A stretch of DNA of 64,000 bases, from the NCBI RefSeq assembly GCF_000004825.1, contig NW_008805090.1, positions 248,001 to 312,000 of the forward strand, read 5' to 3'. Both the position numbers and the translations under genes were made by a program. Positions 35,482 to 46,680 of this stretch are shown piece by piece. The notes beneath the pieces were generated by a model, which had not been told where the DNA came from, did no database searches, and was given only the letters and a program-made list of their open reading frames with translations. How positions within the stretch are numbered: the stretch's first letter is position 1; each line of letters begins with the position of its first letter. Source of the stretch: Heterostelium album PN500 (Eukaryota > Evosea > Eumycetozoa > Acytosteliales > Acytosteliaceae).

Positions 35482-37356
35482 TCTATTATATTTTATTTAC
35501 TATATATATCTATCTTCTAAAATGATCCAACTAAAAACACTATTCTATTCTATTCTTTTTTGATTATTTCTACAATAAATAAATATAACAAACTAAACTA
35601 AACCAAACTAAACTAAACTAATATCTATCTATATCTATATTCTATCTTATCTAAACTTAATTAGCTAATTAGTTAATATCAAAAATAGGGTTTGATAATT
35701 TGAATCACCAAGTCTAAAACAACAACAATAATAATAATAGTACAATGAAATCTCGAGATTTTTTGTTTTGTATGTTTTTTTAAAAAAAAAAAATAACAAT
35801 TATTTTTAAAAAATAAAATAAAAAAAAGGTATAATGATAATCTAATCTATGTATCTGGTGTTGATCAATCTACACTAAAAAAAAAAAAAAAGAAACTTCA
35901 AGTCAAATGTAGTTGTAGTAGAAGTAGTCGTATAACAACAAAACTATCTTGCTAACTATGATGATTTGAAGTTGATGACTGATTACTTGTACATATCATA
36001 ATACTAACTAATATTATTATTTGCTATTATCAGTATTAACAGTGATTGAGAGTGAATTAATTATTGATTGATTGATTAATTGATTGATTGTCGTTGAAAT
36101 TGTGTGTTGGTTTTTATTTCTATTTTTTGTTAATTGTTTGGTTTGTGAAAATGAATAGTAAGAATGTAAAGAGCTGCTGGTGGTGGTGGAAATTAACAAT
36201 AATAATCCTAAACAAAATCAAAATCAAATAAACGAAAAAAAAAAAGTTAGTTGGTTTGATGAAAACAGACCAAACAGAGAAGAGAGATAAAGAAAGAGGA
36301 AATAAATATCAAAAACCAAAATCAAAAAAAGGTGTTGGTGTTGGTGTTGGTAGTAGTAGTTTTAAATAACAAACCAATACAAAATAGCTATTAACAACAA
36401 TATTGTACTTTCAATTGAAGGTAATTGCACCTTCACTCGAGTGAGGAGTGAAATTGGTAGTGGTGTGCGTGTGTATGTGTGTTTGGGTTATGTGGTTGAT
36501 TGCTATGTGTGAATTCAGATGCAGTGTTGCACTATACTTACTAAGATTACTGTTGTTACTATTACAATTGCTGTTGTTCTTCTTACCACACAAAGATAGT
36601 GGTATTGTTATATTTTGTTAATTGTTTTTCTTTCTTTTACTAATTTTGTGAAACTCCTCTAACCTGTAAAATAAAAAGGTGATTGCTTTGTTTTTTTAAT
36701 AGTAATGTTTCGACAAAACCTAATCCTTTTCTTTTTTTAGTGCTAGAGTGATAATGAAAAAAAAAAAAATCAAAAAAAAAAAAAATCAAAAAAAAAAAAA
36801 AAAAAAAAAAAAGGTGAGTTTAGTGGCATGGTTTTTAAATGATTTGGTAACCGATCGATAACATCCTTACCCATGTGAAATAAAATATCGATCAAAGATT
36901 TAAAGTTTAGAATTTTATATTTTAATAAAAAAATATATTTAAAATTAAATTTCAATTGTTAAACTTAATCTTTATAATATTGATTACTTTGTTTGAATTG
37001 TCAATTCAAAAAAATAACAAATCGGATTTTATTTATTTTTAAGATTTACCAATAAATTTTTGATTTTTTATTTTTTTGATACTATTTTTTTTAAAAGATT
37101 TAAAAAAATAAAATTTGCTTAACCTTTTATATTTTTTTTTTGATTTATAATTAGCAACACAATCAACCACATAAAACTCTCAACTTTTACACTTGAATTC
37201 AATTCAGTTCAATCAATTCAACCAACAAAATAAAAACAATAATAATAATCGATCAGTAGTTAGTATGATCAGTTTTTTATTGTTTTAGTTATTATTATGA
37301 ACATTTAAATCATCTGCAAAACTAAAACAAAACAAAAAGAAGAAGGTTAAAAGAAG
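35482..37356. other. Intergenic region between divergent genes, 1.9 kb
   Basis: Separates the divergent RhoGAP-WD40 and TRAF7 genes. It contains long A runs (for example around 36760-36812) and GT/TG-rich tracts. No coding frame or RNA gene is supportable. It probably holds both promoters. Confidence 0.5.
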
Positions 37357-39414
37357 ATGAATTCAAACAATACAACATCGAATTCAAATTCAAATTCATC
37401 TTCACCGAATTTCTCATCTATTTCCACCAATGGTAACAACTCTGACTACAATCATCCGATACACCCGCAACAACAGCAACCGCATCACTATCAACAACAA
37501 CAACAGCTCTATCATCAATCGAAACAACAACAACATCTACATTCAAACAGAGATCTTTCACATATGATGATGATGAACAACAATGGACATAACAATGGTG
37601 GTAGAGGAGGCGATAGAGAAACCAATCAAAGCAGTACAACTAACAACGATCAACAATCGGTGGATGATATCAAGTTGTTTGTTCAACCACCATCGACATC
37701 TCTGCTCTGTCCGATTCACAACGGTTTGTTTCGTGATCCTTTCATTGCCAAGTGTGGACATACATTCTGTCGGTCGTGTGTGCTGGCGCGAACCACAAAC
37801 AATTCACGCATCGAATGTCCCATTGACCACACACAACTGGCAGACAACGATTTCTTTCCAAACTTGGCAATCAGTGCACAGATTGCCGACCTAATGATCT
37901 ACTGTCGCTACGGACTGACAAAGTACAACGGTGAGTGGGTTCCCGATGAAAACGGTTGTAAAGAGAAGATTCGTGTCGCCTCGAAATTGGATCACGAAAA
38001 GATATGTGATCACGCAATCGTTGCATGTCCACACAACAACACATGTCCACCAATGAAAAGATATAAAATCAAACAGCATCTATTGTAAGTGTTATGTTAG
38101 TTAGTAAACAAACAATGTTTGTGTGTTTAAACAATATTGATACTTATCTATTTGTTTGTTATGTATGATCACAATGACAACAGAAATTGTAATCATATAC
38201 ATTGTCCTCATAGGTCGGCAGGTTGCACTTTTGAAGGAACTAAAGCGCAGTTGGATGATCATTTATTGGGCTGTGGATATGAGAGTATCAAGGATTATAT
38301 TCAGAGGAATGAGGAGCAGATCAATATGATGCGAACGGTGCTCGAGGAAAAGAATACAGAGAACGATATATTGAAGAAGAGTATTATACAGTTGACATCG
38401 AGATTCGACCAGTTGGCTTTGAAACTCGAGGCAAAAACGAATAAATACGAAGCGAATCTCCGGCATCTGCTGGCAAGTCTCGAAGCGACACAGAATCAAC
38501 TGTCCGATACTATCACCGACTTGAACATGCTGAAAAAGAATACAAATATGGAGGGTTTGGAAATTGTCGATTTGAAGATACCGCAGTTGAAATGTAAGGG
38601 TACTTTCACCGGTCATAACGGTCCGATCTGGTGCATGACAGTGACCAATGGAATGTTGATAAGTGGTTCTTCCGATACCACTGTAAAACTCTGGGATTTG
38701 GCGACGTTGAAATGCAAACAGATGCTATCGGGACACACTGGAATCGTGCATTCCGTAGCGGTTATTGGCAACCGTTTGTTCAGTGGTTCGTCGGACCAAA
38801 CCATTCGTGTTTGGGACTTGGAAACCTATGAGTGTGTTGCGGTACTGACCGACCACGACAACACGGTTTGCGCACTTGTCGTAGCCGCTGGCTACCTGTT
38901 CTCCGGTAGTTACCAGCACATCAAAGTATGGGATTTGGAGAGCTTAAAGTGTGTGGAGACACTGAAAGGACACAATCATTGGGTGCGCGCACTCACTGTT
39001 TCCGGCGGGTATCTTTACTCTGGCGCTTATGGTGTAGTTAAAATATGGAATCTCGGTAACTTTGAGTGTATTCATACGATACAGGGTGGCTGTGGAAGTA
39101 TCTACTCCATGGCTGTTGCAAGTAGGAAGTTGCTGGCAGGAACCTATGAGAACACTATAGTTGTGTGGGATCTCGATACCTATGAAATCATTTCAAAGCT
39201 GGGTGGTCACATTGGTGCTGTCTACACGCTGGCCGTATCGGGCCAACGTTTTTTCAGTGGATCGTACGACTCTACCATCAAGGTGTGGGACATTGGCTCA
39301 CTGATTTGCGTACAAACACTCAACAGACATACATCGTCGGTCGATTCATTGGTAGTACACAGTGGATGTGTATTCAGTGGATCTGCTGATAACTCTATAA
39401 AAGTATGGAGATAA
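37357..39414 (+). CDS. traf7: TRAF7-like RING-TRAF-WD40 E3 ubiquitin ligase
   Basis: Exons 37357-38084 and 38184-39414 join in frame to give 652 aa (human TRAF7 is 670). After an Asn/Gln/His-rich leader comes a RING finger near residues 117-157 (CPIHNGLFRDPF, CGHTFCRSC, CPIDHTQL). A TRAF-type zinc finger region spans the splice (KICDHAIVACPHNNTCPP, HIHCPHRSAGCTFEG). A coiled coil lies around residues 285-375. Seven WD40 repeats follow from about residue 395 to the end (CKGTFTGHNGPIWCM ... SADNSIKVWR). TRAF7 in animals is an E3 ligase in MEKK3/NF-kB signalling; its role in amoebae is not known. The order and complete length match TRAF7 rather than other WD40 or TRAF proteins, many of which dictyostelids have. 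Confidence 0.93.
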
Positions 39415-39870
39415 TTATATATCAATGGAGTATTACCTCATTTCACACAACATTAGTAAACAACAAACAACAAACAATAACAACAGATTATCTTTTACAA
39501 ATCATCGATTCGCGAATACCAACTTCAATCCAAACCAACAAAAACTAATTAAAACTTGTAATAACATATCCAACTCAAAATATTTTTAAAACTTTAGAGA
39601 CATATTATTAAACCATCAATAATAATTGTTTCTAAATTTATATCACAAATAAAGATCATTTCATTCTTTATTCTATAATTTTATTACATTTTAAAAAGGA
39701 TTCCACTTTTTAACAATATCGGTGTATTTGAAAAGTCTTCAATCGAAAATTTCAGAATTCCTATGCCCAAATTTCAAACAATGAAAATTTCTAAAATATA
39801 TTATCGATGTTGTTTTCAAATTTTTAACTTTTATTTTTAATAGAACTTTATCTGAGACAACATTTACATC
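39415..39870. other. Intergenic, TRAF7 to U1 copy 2
   Basis: AT-rich sequence with no gene; the left part is likely the TRAF7 3' UTR (several AATAAA-like signals). Confidence 0.5.
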
Positions 39871-39879
39871 AACCCATAA
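39871..39879 (+). promoter_or_regulatory. DUSE (snRNA upstream element), U1 copy 2
   Basis: AACCCATAA lies 63 nt before the U1 5' end, at exactly the spacing seen for copy 1. The block from the element through TGATATTGATTCGATTTAG and then GGATAAGTCCAAGACCTAAC is shared with copy 1. Confidence 0.85.
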
Positions 39880-39933
39880 TGATATTGATTCGATTTAGTT
39901 CATTGAATGGATAAGTCCAAGACCTAACAAATC

Positions 39934-40096
39934 ATACTTACCTGATGACGATGATTTGGTGATCAACTCAGGCCAAATCTTCTCTTTTTGTCGTTCCTCT
40001 TGCACACCTGGGATGTATTAAGGCGACTAACCGTAAGGCTAGTCGGTTATCAAATTTCTGGTAGTGGTGGAGTTTGCGCTCGTCGCATCTCCACTG
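39934..40096 (+). ncRNA. U1 spliceosomal snRNA, copy 2
   Basis: This is a second 163-nt U1 gene, identical to copy 1 except G for A at transcript position 17 (39950), which falls in the unpaired stretch before stem-loop I. It retains the 5'-splice-site-pairing end ATACTTACCTG, the U1-70K-like and U1A-like loops, the Sm site AAATTTCTGG and the terminal hairpin. Upstream element and 3' flank are conserved, while DNA outside these boundaries is unrelated. The unit therefore looks like a duplicated or homogenised gene cassette of about 250 bp. Confidence 0.95.
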
Positions 40097-40913
40097 TACA
40101 TTAAATTAATTTTAATGATAAAAATATATTTGAATTTTCCTCCTTCTTCTTATCTAACTTTGTTTAATGTAAAATTAAAATAATTAAAATTTTTTTATCC
40201 AAAATAGTCATAATATTCATCCTGACCGGAGGGCACCTTTGCTCTTGAGATACAAATTTAAAATAGGGATCTATTTATATCGATTTTCAACACTTTTGAT
40301 AAATGTAAAGTAGAAAAATATATTTTTCTCTATCTCCAGTCTCATGTGCTCAATGCCCTATAGAATTCAAATACCAAAATATTTAATTTTTTATTTTATT
40401 TATTCTTAAATATTTTTATACTTTTATAGTTTTGCTCCTACATTTTTCAATTACACTGACTAATGGTAAATGTACAAAGCCTATAGAAATACCCGTATTG
40501 TTTCTTGCGAAGTAGTCAAACAAATGTATGGCTTCCAGTTTGTTGACATTGCTAAGATCTTACTTATTGCCAAAACACTGATAAAAATGACATCAAAAAA
40601 AAAAAATACTTTCCCCCACCAAGTTTTTCTTCTAAAATTTGAATTTTTTTTAAGAAAAAAAAAATTTTTCTTTACAAAATATTTTATTATTATTTTTAAT
40701 ATATTGTTTATCAATTTATAAATATATATATATCATAAAATATATAGTTATAACTATTAACCAATAGAAGTGAAACTCTATAGTCTTATTTTTGTCGTCA
40801 AAAAAAAACTAAAAACAAACAAAAACAAAGACAACTCAGACAGTTAACTTCAAGTGGGTGAACCAGTTTAGATTTTATATATTCATATAGTGTGAGATAG
40901 AGAAGGTAGATAA
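40097..40913. other. Intergenic, U1 copy 2 to CHFR
   Basis: Mostly AT-rich. A small GC-richer patch at about 40215-40255 (CCTGACCGGAGGGCACC) stands out but matches nothing I recognise. A TATA-like run near 40715-40750 may belong to the CHFR promoter. Confidence 0.5.
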
Positions 40914-43219
40914 ATGGATTCAGATTTGGATAGAACATTTACATCGAATGGAGGCGATACATCGTTGGCCGATATCGATCAGATAATGACATCGGAATCA
41001 AAGTGGGCACGATTGGCATCTGAAAATCCGGCGTTTGCACACATCGAGTTGGAGGTAGATGAATGCACATTCGGACGTGCTAGAACCTGTAATATAAAAC
41101 ACGATGATAAACGAATCAGCTCTAACCATTGTCGTCTCTACAGAAAGAGAGAACCCGGTGAAACTGACTATAGATTCTATCTTGAGGATACAAGGTAAAT
41201 AAATATATAGATATACATATTAATAACATGAATATTAATATAACACACAACTCAATCAATTAACACTTTACTTTATCACTTTTGACACAGTTCAAATGGT
41301 ACTTTTGTTAATAGAAAGAAAATCGGTAAAGGAAATACAGTGTCGATTGTACATGGCAATGAGATTGCGCTCACCACCAATATCGATCCGGACGACGAGA
41401 AGCGATTGGTCTATACATTCCAGGATTGGGACAAGATCAGACGTGATCGTGCCGAGGAGCTGAGAAAGCAGGCTGAAGAGGAGCGTCTGAGGCTCGAGGC
41501 AGAGGAGAGAGACCGTTTGGCAGATGAACCTGGAAACACCCAAGTTCTCGATGAATCAGCTACCGATATGGTATCACCAATCAAATCGGATAAGACTGAT
41601 ATTTCTGCCAACGATGATTCAATGGATATGACAACAGCCACCACACCAAGCAAACTTACAAAGAATGGAACTGAATTAGTATTGGATACATCATCAACAA
41701 CAACAGATAACAATACACCAGATACGCCAACAAAAAGATCGTCAAGTAACAATAGCAACGTCACACCAACAAAGAATGGAAGTAAATCATCTATATCACC
41801 AGCTGGTTCTTTCAATAATAATGATACTACAACTACTACAACGACAACTACTGGAACTGCTGCTGCGACAACAACAACACCTGATCAAACAAAACCAACA
41901 ACAACAACATTAACAACACAGAGTTCAACAGTAAAGAGAAAGAGTAGTGATTTATCAAGTGACAATAATAATAATAACAATAATAGTAATACAGATTCAA
42001 CAAAGAAGACAAAGATAGAACATGATTCAATGGAAGATAATTTGATTTGTGGAATTTGTCAGGAGATTATTCATAAATGTTTGACATTGATTCCGTGCAT
42101 GCACAACTTTTGTATGTGTTGCTATGGTGACTGGCGTGCCAACTCTAGTATTTGTCCACAGTGTCGTAGCTCTGTAAAGTCTGGTCAAAAGAATCACGCC
42201 ATAAACAATCTAATCGAATCATATCTCAAAGTTAATCCCTCGAAAAAGAGAGATGCAGATGAGCTTAAAGAAATGGATGACAGATGTAAAATAACTGAAG
42301 AAATGGTATGTTTTATATATATAAAACTAATTTGTTTGTTAATAACTAACCAACAACACACACTTATTATAATTATAGCTACAAAAAGGTGTATTAAACA
42401 AGATTAAAAATAATGAATATTATGATGACGACGACGATGAAGAAGATTACGATAACGAAGATGATTACGATGATGATGAGGATAACTATCATGCTCCCGG
42501 TCTTTTCAATCAACATTTAGCTTTCAACAAATGCTATTTCTGTACAAATCCAACACCCGACGGATTCAAATGCCCCGACCAAAATGCCGCACATCAATAT
42601 TGTGCTGGTTGTTCAGCCAGATTCCCTCTTCGTGTACCACCTCCCTACAAAGATAAATGTAACCATCAAAACACATTCATAAAAAACCAATCTATAACAT
42701 ACACTAATATATTAATGTTTGAATTGATAATTATTATTATTAGGTGATCTATGTAGTAAACCATATTGTGATAATGTAAGAGCTTGTCCGATGACCAATA
42801 TATCTAAGGTCAACAATCTGGTAAATCAACATATCAATGATATTCCTCACAACAGTCTCAGTGGAAATCAATATGAGATCAAGATTGTGACGGACTATTT
42901 GGCCAAGCACAACAAGACGGTCGACCAGCTCTACCACGAGGTACTGGCGGATATCGACTCTGGCAAGATCCCGGCCGACACTATCAAGACACTGAATGCA
43001 ACACCAGCGAAATCCGACTCTTGGGCATGTAACGTTTGCACTCGTCACGTGTTTGCTCAAGGTCTTTTCACCTACCGAAAGAACATACCAAAAGCCGACC
43101 TGCCAGACTATGCTCAAGCCCGTGACAACTGCTACTACGGAAAGAACTGTCGCACTCAATTCAACAAATTCGATCACGCTAAAAAACTTAATCACGTTTG
43201 TGAACAAAGTAAATTCTAA
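40914..43219 (+). CDS. chfr: CHFR checkpoint E3 ubiquitin ligase (FHA-RING-PBZ)
   Basis: CHFR delays entry into mitosis under microtubule stress in animals and binds poly(ADP-ribose). The exons are 40914-41194, 41291-42305, 42379-42658 and 42744-43219, in frame, 683 aa (human 664). An N-terminal FHA domain spans the first intron (TFGRARTCNIKHDDKRISSN, SSNGTFVNRKKIG). A charged helix and a Ser/Thr/Asn-rich linker follow. The RING finger near residues 345-390 reads CGICQEIIHKC, PCMHNFCMCCYGDW, CPQCR. A Cys-rich region follows an acidic Asp-rich insert. The C-terminal PBZ motif has DNCYYGKNCRTQF and KKLNHVCEQSKF, with C-x5-C and H-x5-C as required. All three domains and the MDDRCKITEEM/LQKGV junction match CHFR, so the call is firm. 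Confidence 0.95.
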
Positions 43220-43746
43220 AAGAACACAATCGCAACCATCAGAAATCTGATTCATTCATATCAATCACCATCTTCACAGCATAACAACAATAATAATAGC
43301 CAATCAACTTCAAGAATTTTCTAACAATAACATTAGTACATAGCAAGCAAATATAATAAAAGTAATAATATAATAATAGTAATGTAGTATCTAAGATTGT
43401 GAAAAATAACAATACAAAGTATTTTATTAATTTAATATAATTTAATCTTATTTTCAATGATTTTAATGAGGCATCATATTCAACACACTCAAATCAATCG
43501 TAATTTCATTGGGGATTATCTCTTTGAATGTTGATGATATAATATGTGGAAGTGTCAATATTATAAAGTTATATTGAACAAATATGACTTTTTGCAGTTT
43601 TTGATTTCCATTCAATCTAAAATATTATATGATAGAAAATGTATTGCTGTGTTTACTCAGAAAAAAAATGTCATGTGTTTTGGTTTTCGAAATTATTCAA
43701 TGATGAAAACGAACGAGTATTCTTTTGCAAAAGAAACTTCCCATAA

Positions 43747-43833
43747 TTGAGATAAGCATACAAAATCAAGATTAAAGGTAGCTCCATACTCATTAAAGGT
43801 ACAGTTGTCCAACCACACGTGATCATTGAGTAT
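43747..43833 (+). repeat. Repeated hairpin element, copy 1
   Basis: An 87-nt segment starting TTGAGATAAGCATA and ending TGATCATTGAGTAT. It matches 43980-44067 at about 85-90% identity. Within it ATACTCA (43786-43792) and TGAGTAT (43827-43833) are perfect reverse complements, so the 3' two thirds could fold with a closed stem, and TGTCCAACCACAC lies in the loop. Both pairing arms are unchanged in the two copies while the interior varies. It may be an unrecognised small RNA gene or a repeat relic. Confidence 0.65.
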
Positions 43834-43979
43834 GATTTATGATTACTTGATTATCGTGGGGGTTGCAGATGAAAGATAGTTTGATGGGCATGGTCATTAA
43901 TGTTAGTTTAATGCTCTAAATCATCTCACTCACATTTATTAAATAATACTATAATAAAAAAGATAAAAATATATATTAA

Positions 43980-44067
43980 TTGAGATATGAATATAAAATC
44001 AAGATTAAAGGTAGTTCTATACTCATCGAAGGTGCAGGTGTCCAACCACACTTTGATCATTGAGTAT
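43980..44067 (+). repeat. Repeated hairpin element, copy 2
   Basis: The second copy of the element at 43747. Shared blocks include AAAATCAAGATTAAAGGTAG and GTCCAACCACAC. The ATACTCA / TGAGTAT arms are kept. Sequence beyond the two ends is not shared with copy 1, which makes it a discrete unit of about 88 nt. Confidence 0.65.
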
Positions 44068-44697
44068 TTCCTTCGTTTTAAAATCTATAGTAATTGTCAG
44101 CTAGTTAGTAATGTATTACCCTTACACATGAGTAGATATATCTAAAAATAAAATATTTAAAAAAATATTTAAATAAAATATACAAGAATGTTTATTTGTT
44201 AATTAATTGATAGGTGCCAATATGATATGATTATATGGTTAATCGCTGTGATAACAAATAAAAAGTCTGTTTTAACAACATCTCTGATCAACTATGTCTC
44301 AACTCATTTTTAATTTAAATCAGCAGTTTTGAAACTCTTTGACCATTTTGAGAGACTGATCGGAGCTATTCCATCGTATATAATGCACCTTGACTGTAAC
44401 TCGTTGATAACTACTTTGACTATAACTATATGATGACTACTATTCCTTGGTTATACTATTTTCACGGTGTAAATAAATGAGGGTAGAATATCTACAAAAT
44501 ACTAGATAGAATTATTATATGAATAATATTATAATGATAAAGTAAAATTCTAAAATGGTCATGATGTCTTATATCGCAAAGGAAATACCAAATATTTTTT
44601 TAAGATATAAAAACAAAAATAAAAAGTTTTTGTAGCTAACAGTCAGTTTAGTGTGATACCTATAAATATAGTATAGATAGAATAGATCGATAATAGA

Positions 44698-46026
44698 ATG
44701 AGTACAAAGAATGACTTGAGAGCTTTGATGAACAAAGCAAAAGCAAATGCATCCGAAAAAAAAGTTGTAGCCACAAAACAAATAGATTCACCTTTTGCCA
44801 AGTATGTTTAAATACAGCAAACTTATTATAATATGAATTGTAATCATCACTTTAAAAATATATTAATACTAAAACATCTATCTTTTTAGATATAATTCAG
44901 CAGGTAAATTATCATGTGTAATTTGTAATCTAAATATCAACAATGAGTCAATGTGGACTGCTCATTGCAATTCAAATAAACATAAAGAATCACTTGATCA
45001 ACTGAGCAAGCAAAAACAATCAATTACAAAACAGCAACAACCACAACAACAATCGAATACACCTAAAAGACAAATAGATTCAACACATATAGATAATAAT
45101 GGCAATAATAGTAGTAATGAAACTAAAAAAGTTAAACTAGATGTAAATAATAATAATGAAAGTAAAAAGAGTAATAATAATAACAACAACAATAATACAG
45201 GTATGTAAAGTATACGATTGAACATTGCCAAATACTATAAATGATGATTAACGTTTGTTCTTTGTAGATATACCAAAAAGTTTACCAAGTAATTTCTTCA
45301 GTTCATATACCGACGACGATGATGATGATGAAAAAGAACAACAAACTGACAACAATAAAGATCAAGAAGAAGAAGAACCAGTTACAAAAAGCAACAGTGT
45401 TATACCGTCAGGTTTCTTTGATAATCCAGAGGAACAAACTCAAGCAGAGAAAGAAATAGAAGCAATCGAAAATGAAAAAGCACTAGAGTATGTAGAGCTT
45501 GTTTTAATTAATAATTATAATCATAAATATTAATATATTATTATATGTAGTGATGGTTTAAGAGAATTTGATGATGCAATCAAAACAGCAGAGTTGAACA
45601 ATGCCGCAAATACAACAGATCAGAATCAAATCACCAACATCAATACAGAAGAACAGACAATAGATAACAATGAAGATATAGATGATAAACTTTTGAATCA
45701 AGTTGAAAATACTGAAAAAGAGTATGTAATATTAAGATAATAATATGTATCAAATCATAACTAATATTAACCTATTCTTTGTAATTTAAAATAGTGAAAT
45801 GTCATCAAAGATAGATTTTCTCAAGTCTTTGAAAAACAAAGTACTAACATTAAGGAATAATAACAATGTTTCAACTTCTAAACCAACAACAGCAACAACA
45901 ACAGTACCAACAAAAAATAATGTAAAGAAAGAAGAAAAGGAAGACGACAATGTAGACAATGACGACGAAGATGATGAAGAAGATTTGGATGTTGATCAAC
46001 TATTTAAATGGGGATCAAAAAAGTAA
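44698..46026 (+). CDS. ZNF830/CCDC16-like zinc-finger protein
   Basis: Five exons, 44698-44801, 44890-45200, 45268-45487, 45551-45721 and 45795-46026, join in frame to give 345 aa. The start MSTKNDLRALMNKAKA is followed by QIDSPFAKYNSAGKLSC, which matches the ZNF830 core. The U1-type C2H2 finger has C44, C47, H60 and H66. The protein then alternates between Gln/Asn/Asp-rich linkers and two conserved LPSNFF / IPSGFFDNPEE motifs, also present in ZNF830. The C-terminal helix SKIDFLKSLKNKVLTLR and the acidic end DLDVDQLFKWGSKK match the family tail. In animals ZNF830 associates with the spliceosome and is needed for genome stability. Every intron is short and AT-rich. Confidence 0.85.
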
Positions 46027-46680
46027 TAATAATAATAATAAAAGATATATAATTATTTATTTATTTTTGTAAAAAAAAAACAGATTTTTAAAAATAAGTT
46101 TTTTTTTTGATGTTGTTTTTGCAAAAATAGGTCATTGTTTGATTTCCCCCCAATGAATCATCAGTGTGCGAGTCTCTCTACTAAAAGTCATATTTTTATT
46201 ATCGTCTTTTCATAATCTGATTTCTGCAGTCCCCAAAATAATACCCAAATTTACTTATTGTTGTTGTTCGTACAATAATACCCGCTACTACATTATTATT
46301 ATTTGTGTTCACACGCTTTTAACCGATATCATTTCTTTTTTTTTTTTCGAATTCAGACACCTACAAGTACTGAATTTATTTGATTATTTTATTGTTTTTC
46401 ATTCATATATATATTTTTTATATAAAGTTTAGAATAAATATCATTAGTAGTGAATATATATTAAACATATATCAATATTTATATAAGTATTCAATATATT
46501 TATATAAATCTTCAAAAAGACTTTGTATATAAATGTTTTATTTATCATTTGTATTGGGTAATAGTGTATATGGAATTGATTGTTGTAGTTGTTGATATAT
46601 AATAATAATAAACAAAGATAACATAATAATAATAATAATTAAACATAATAATAACAATAACATAATAATAATAATAAAGA
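46027..46680. other. Intergenic region
   Basis: Between two + strand genes. AT-rich, with TATA and AAT microsatellite runs just before the SLC19-like start. I see no gene in it. Confidence 0.5.

Larger units (their letters stand above)
43220..44697. other. Intergenic region, 1.5 kb, with a repeated element
   Basis: AT-rich sequence between two genes on the + strand. It contains two copies of an ~88-nt element listed separately and no supportable coding frame. Confidence 0.55.
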
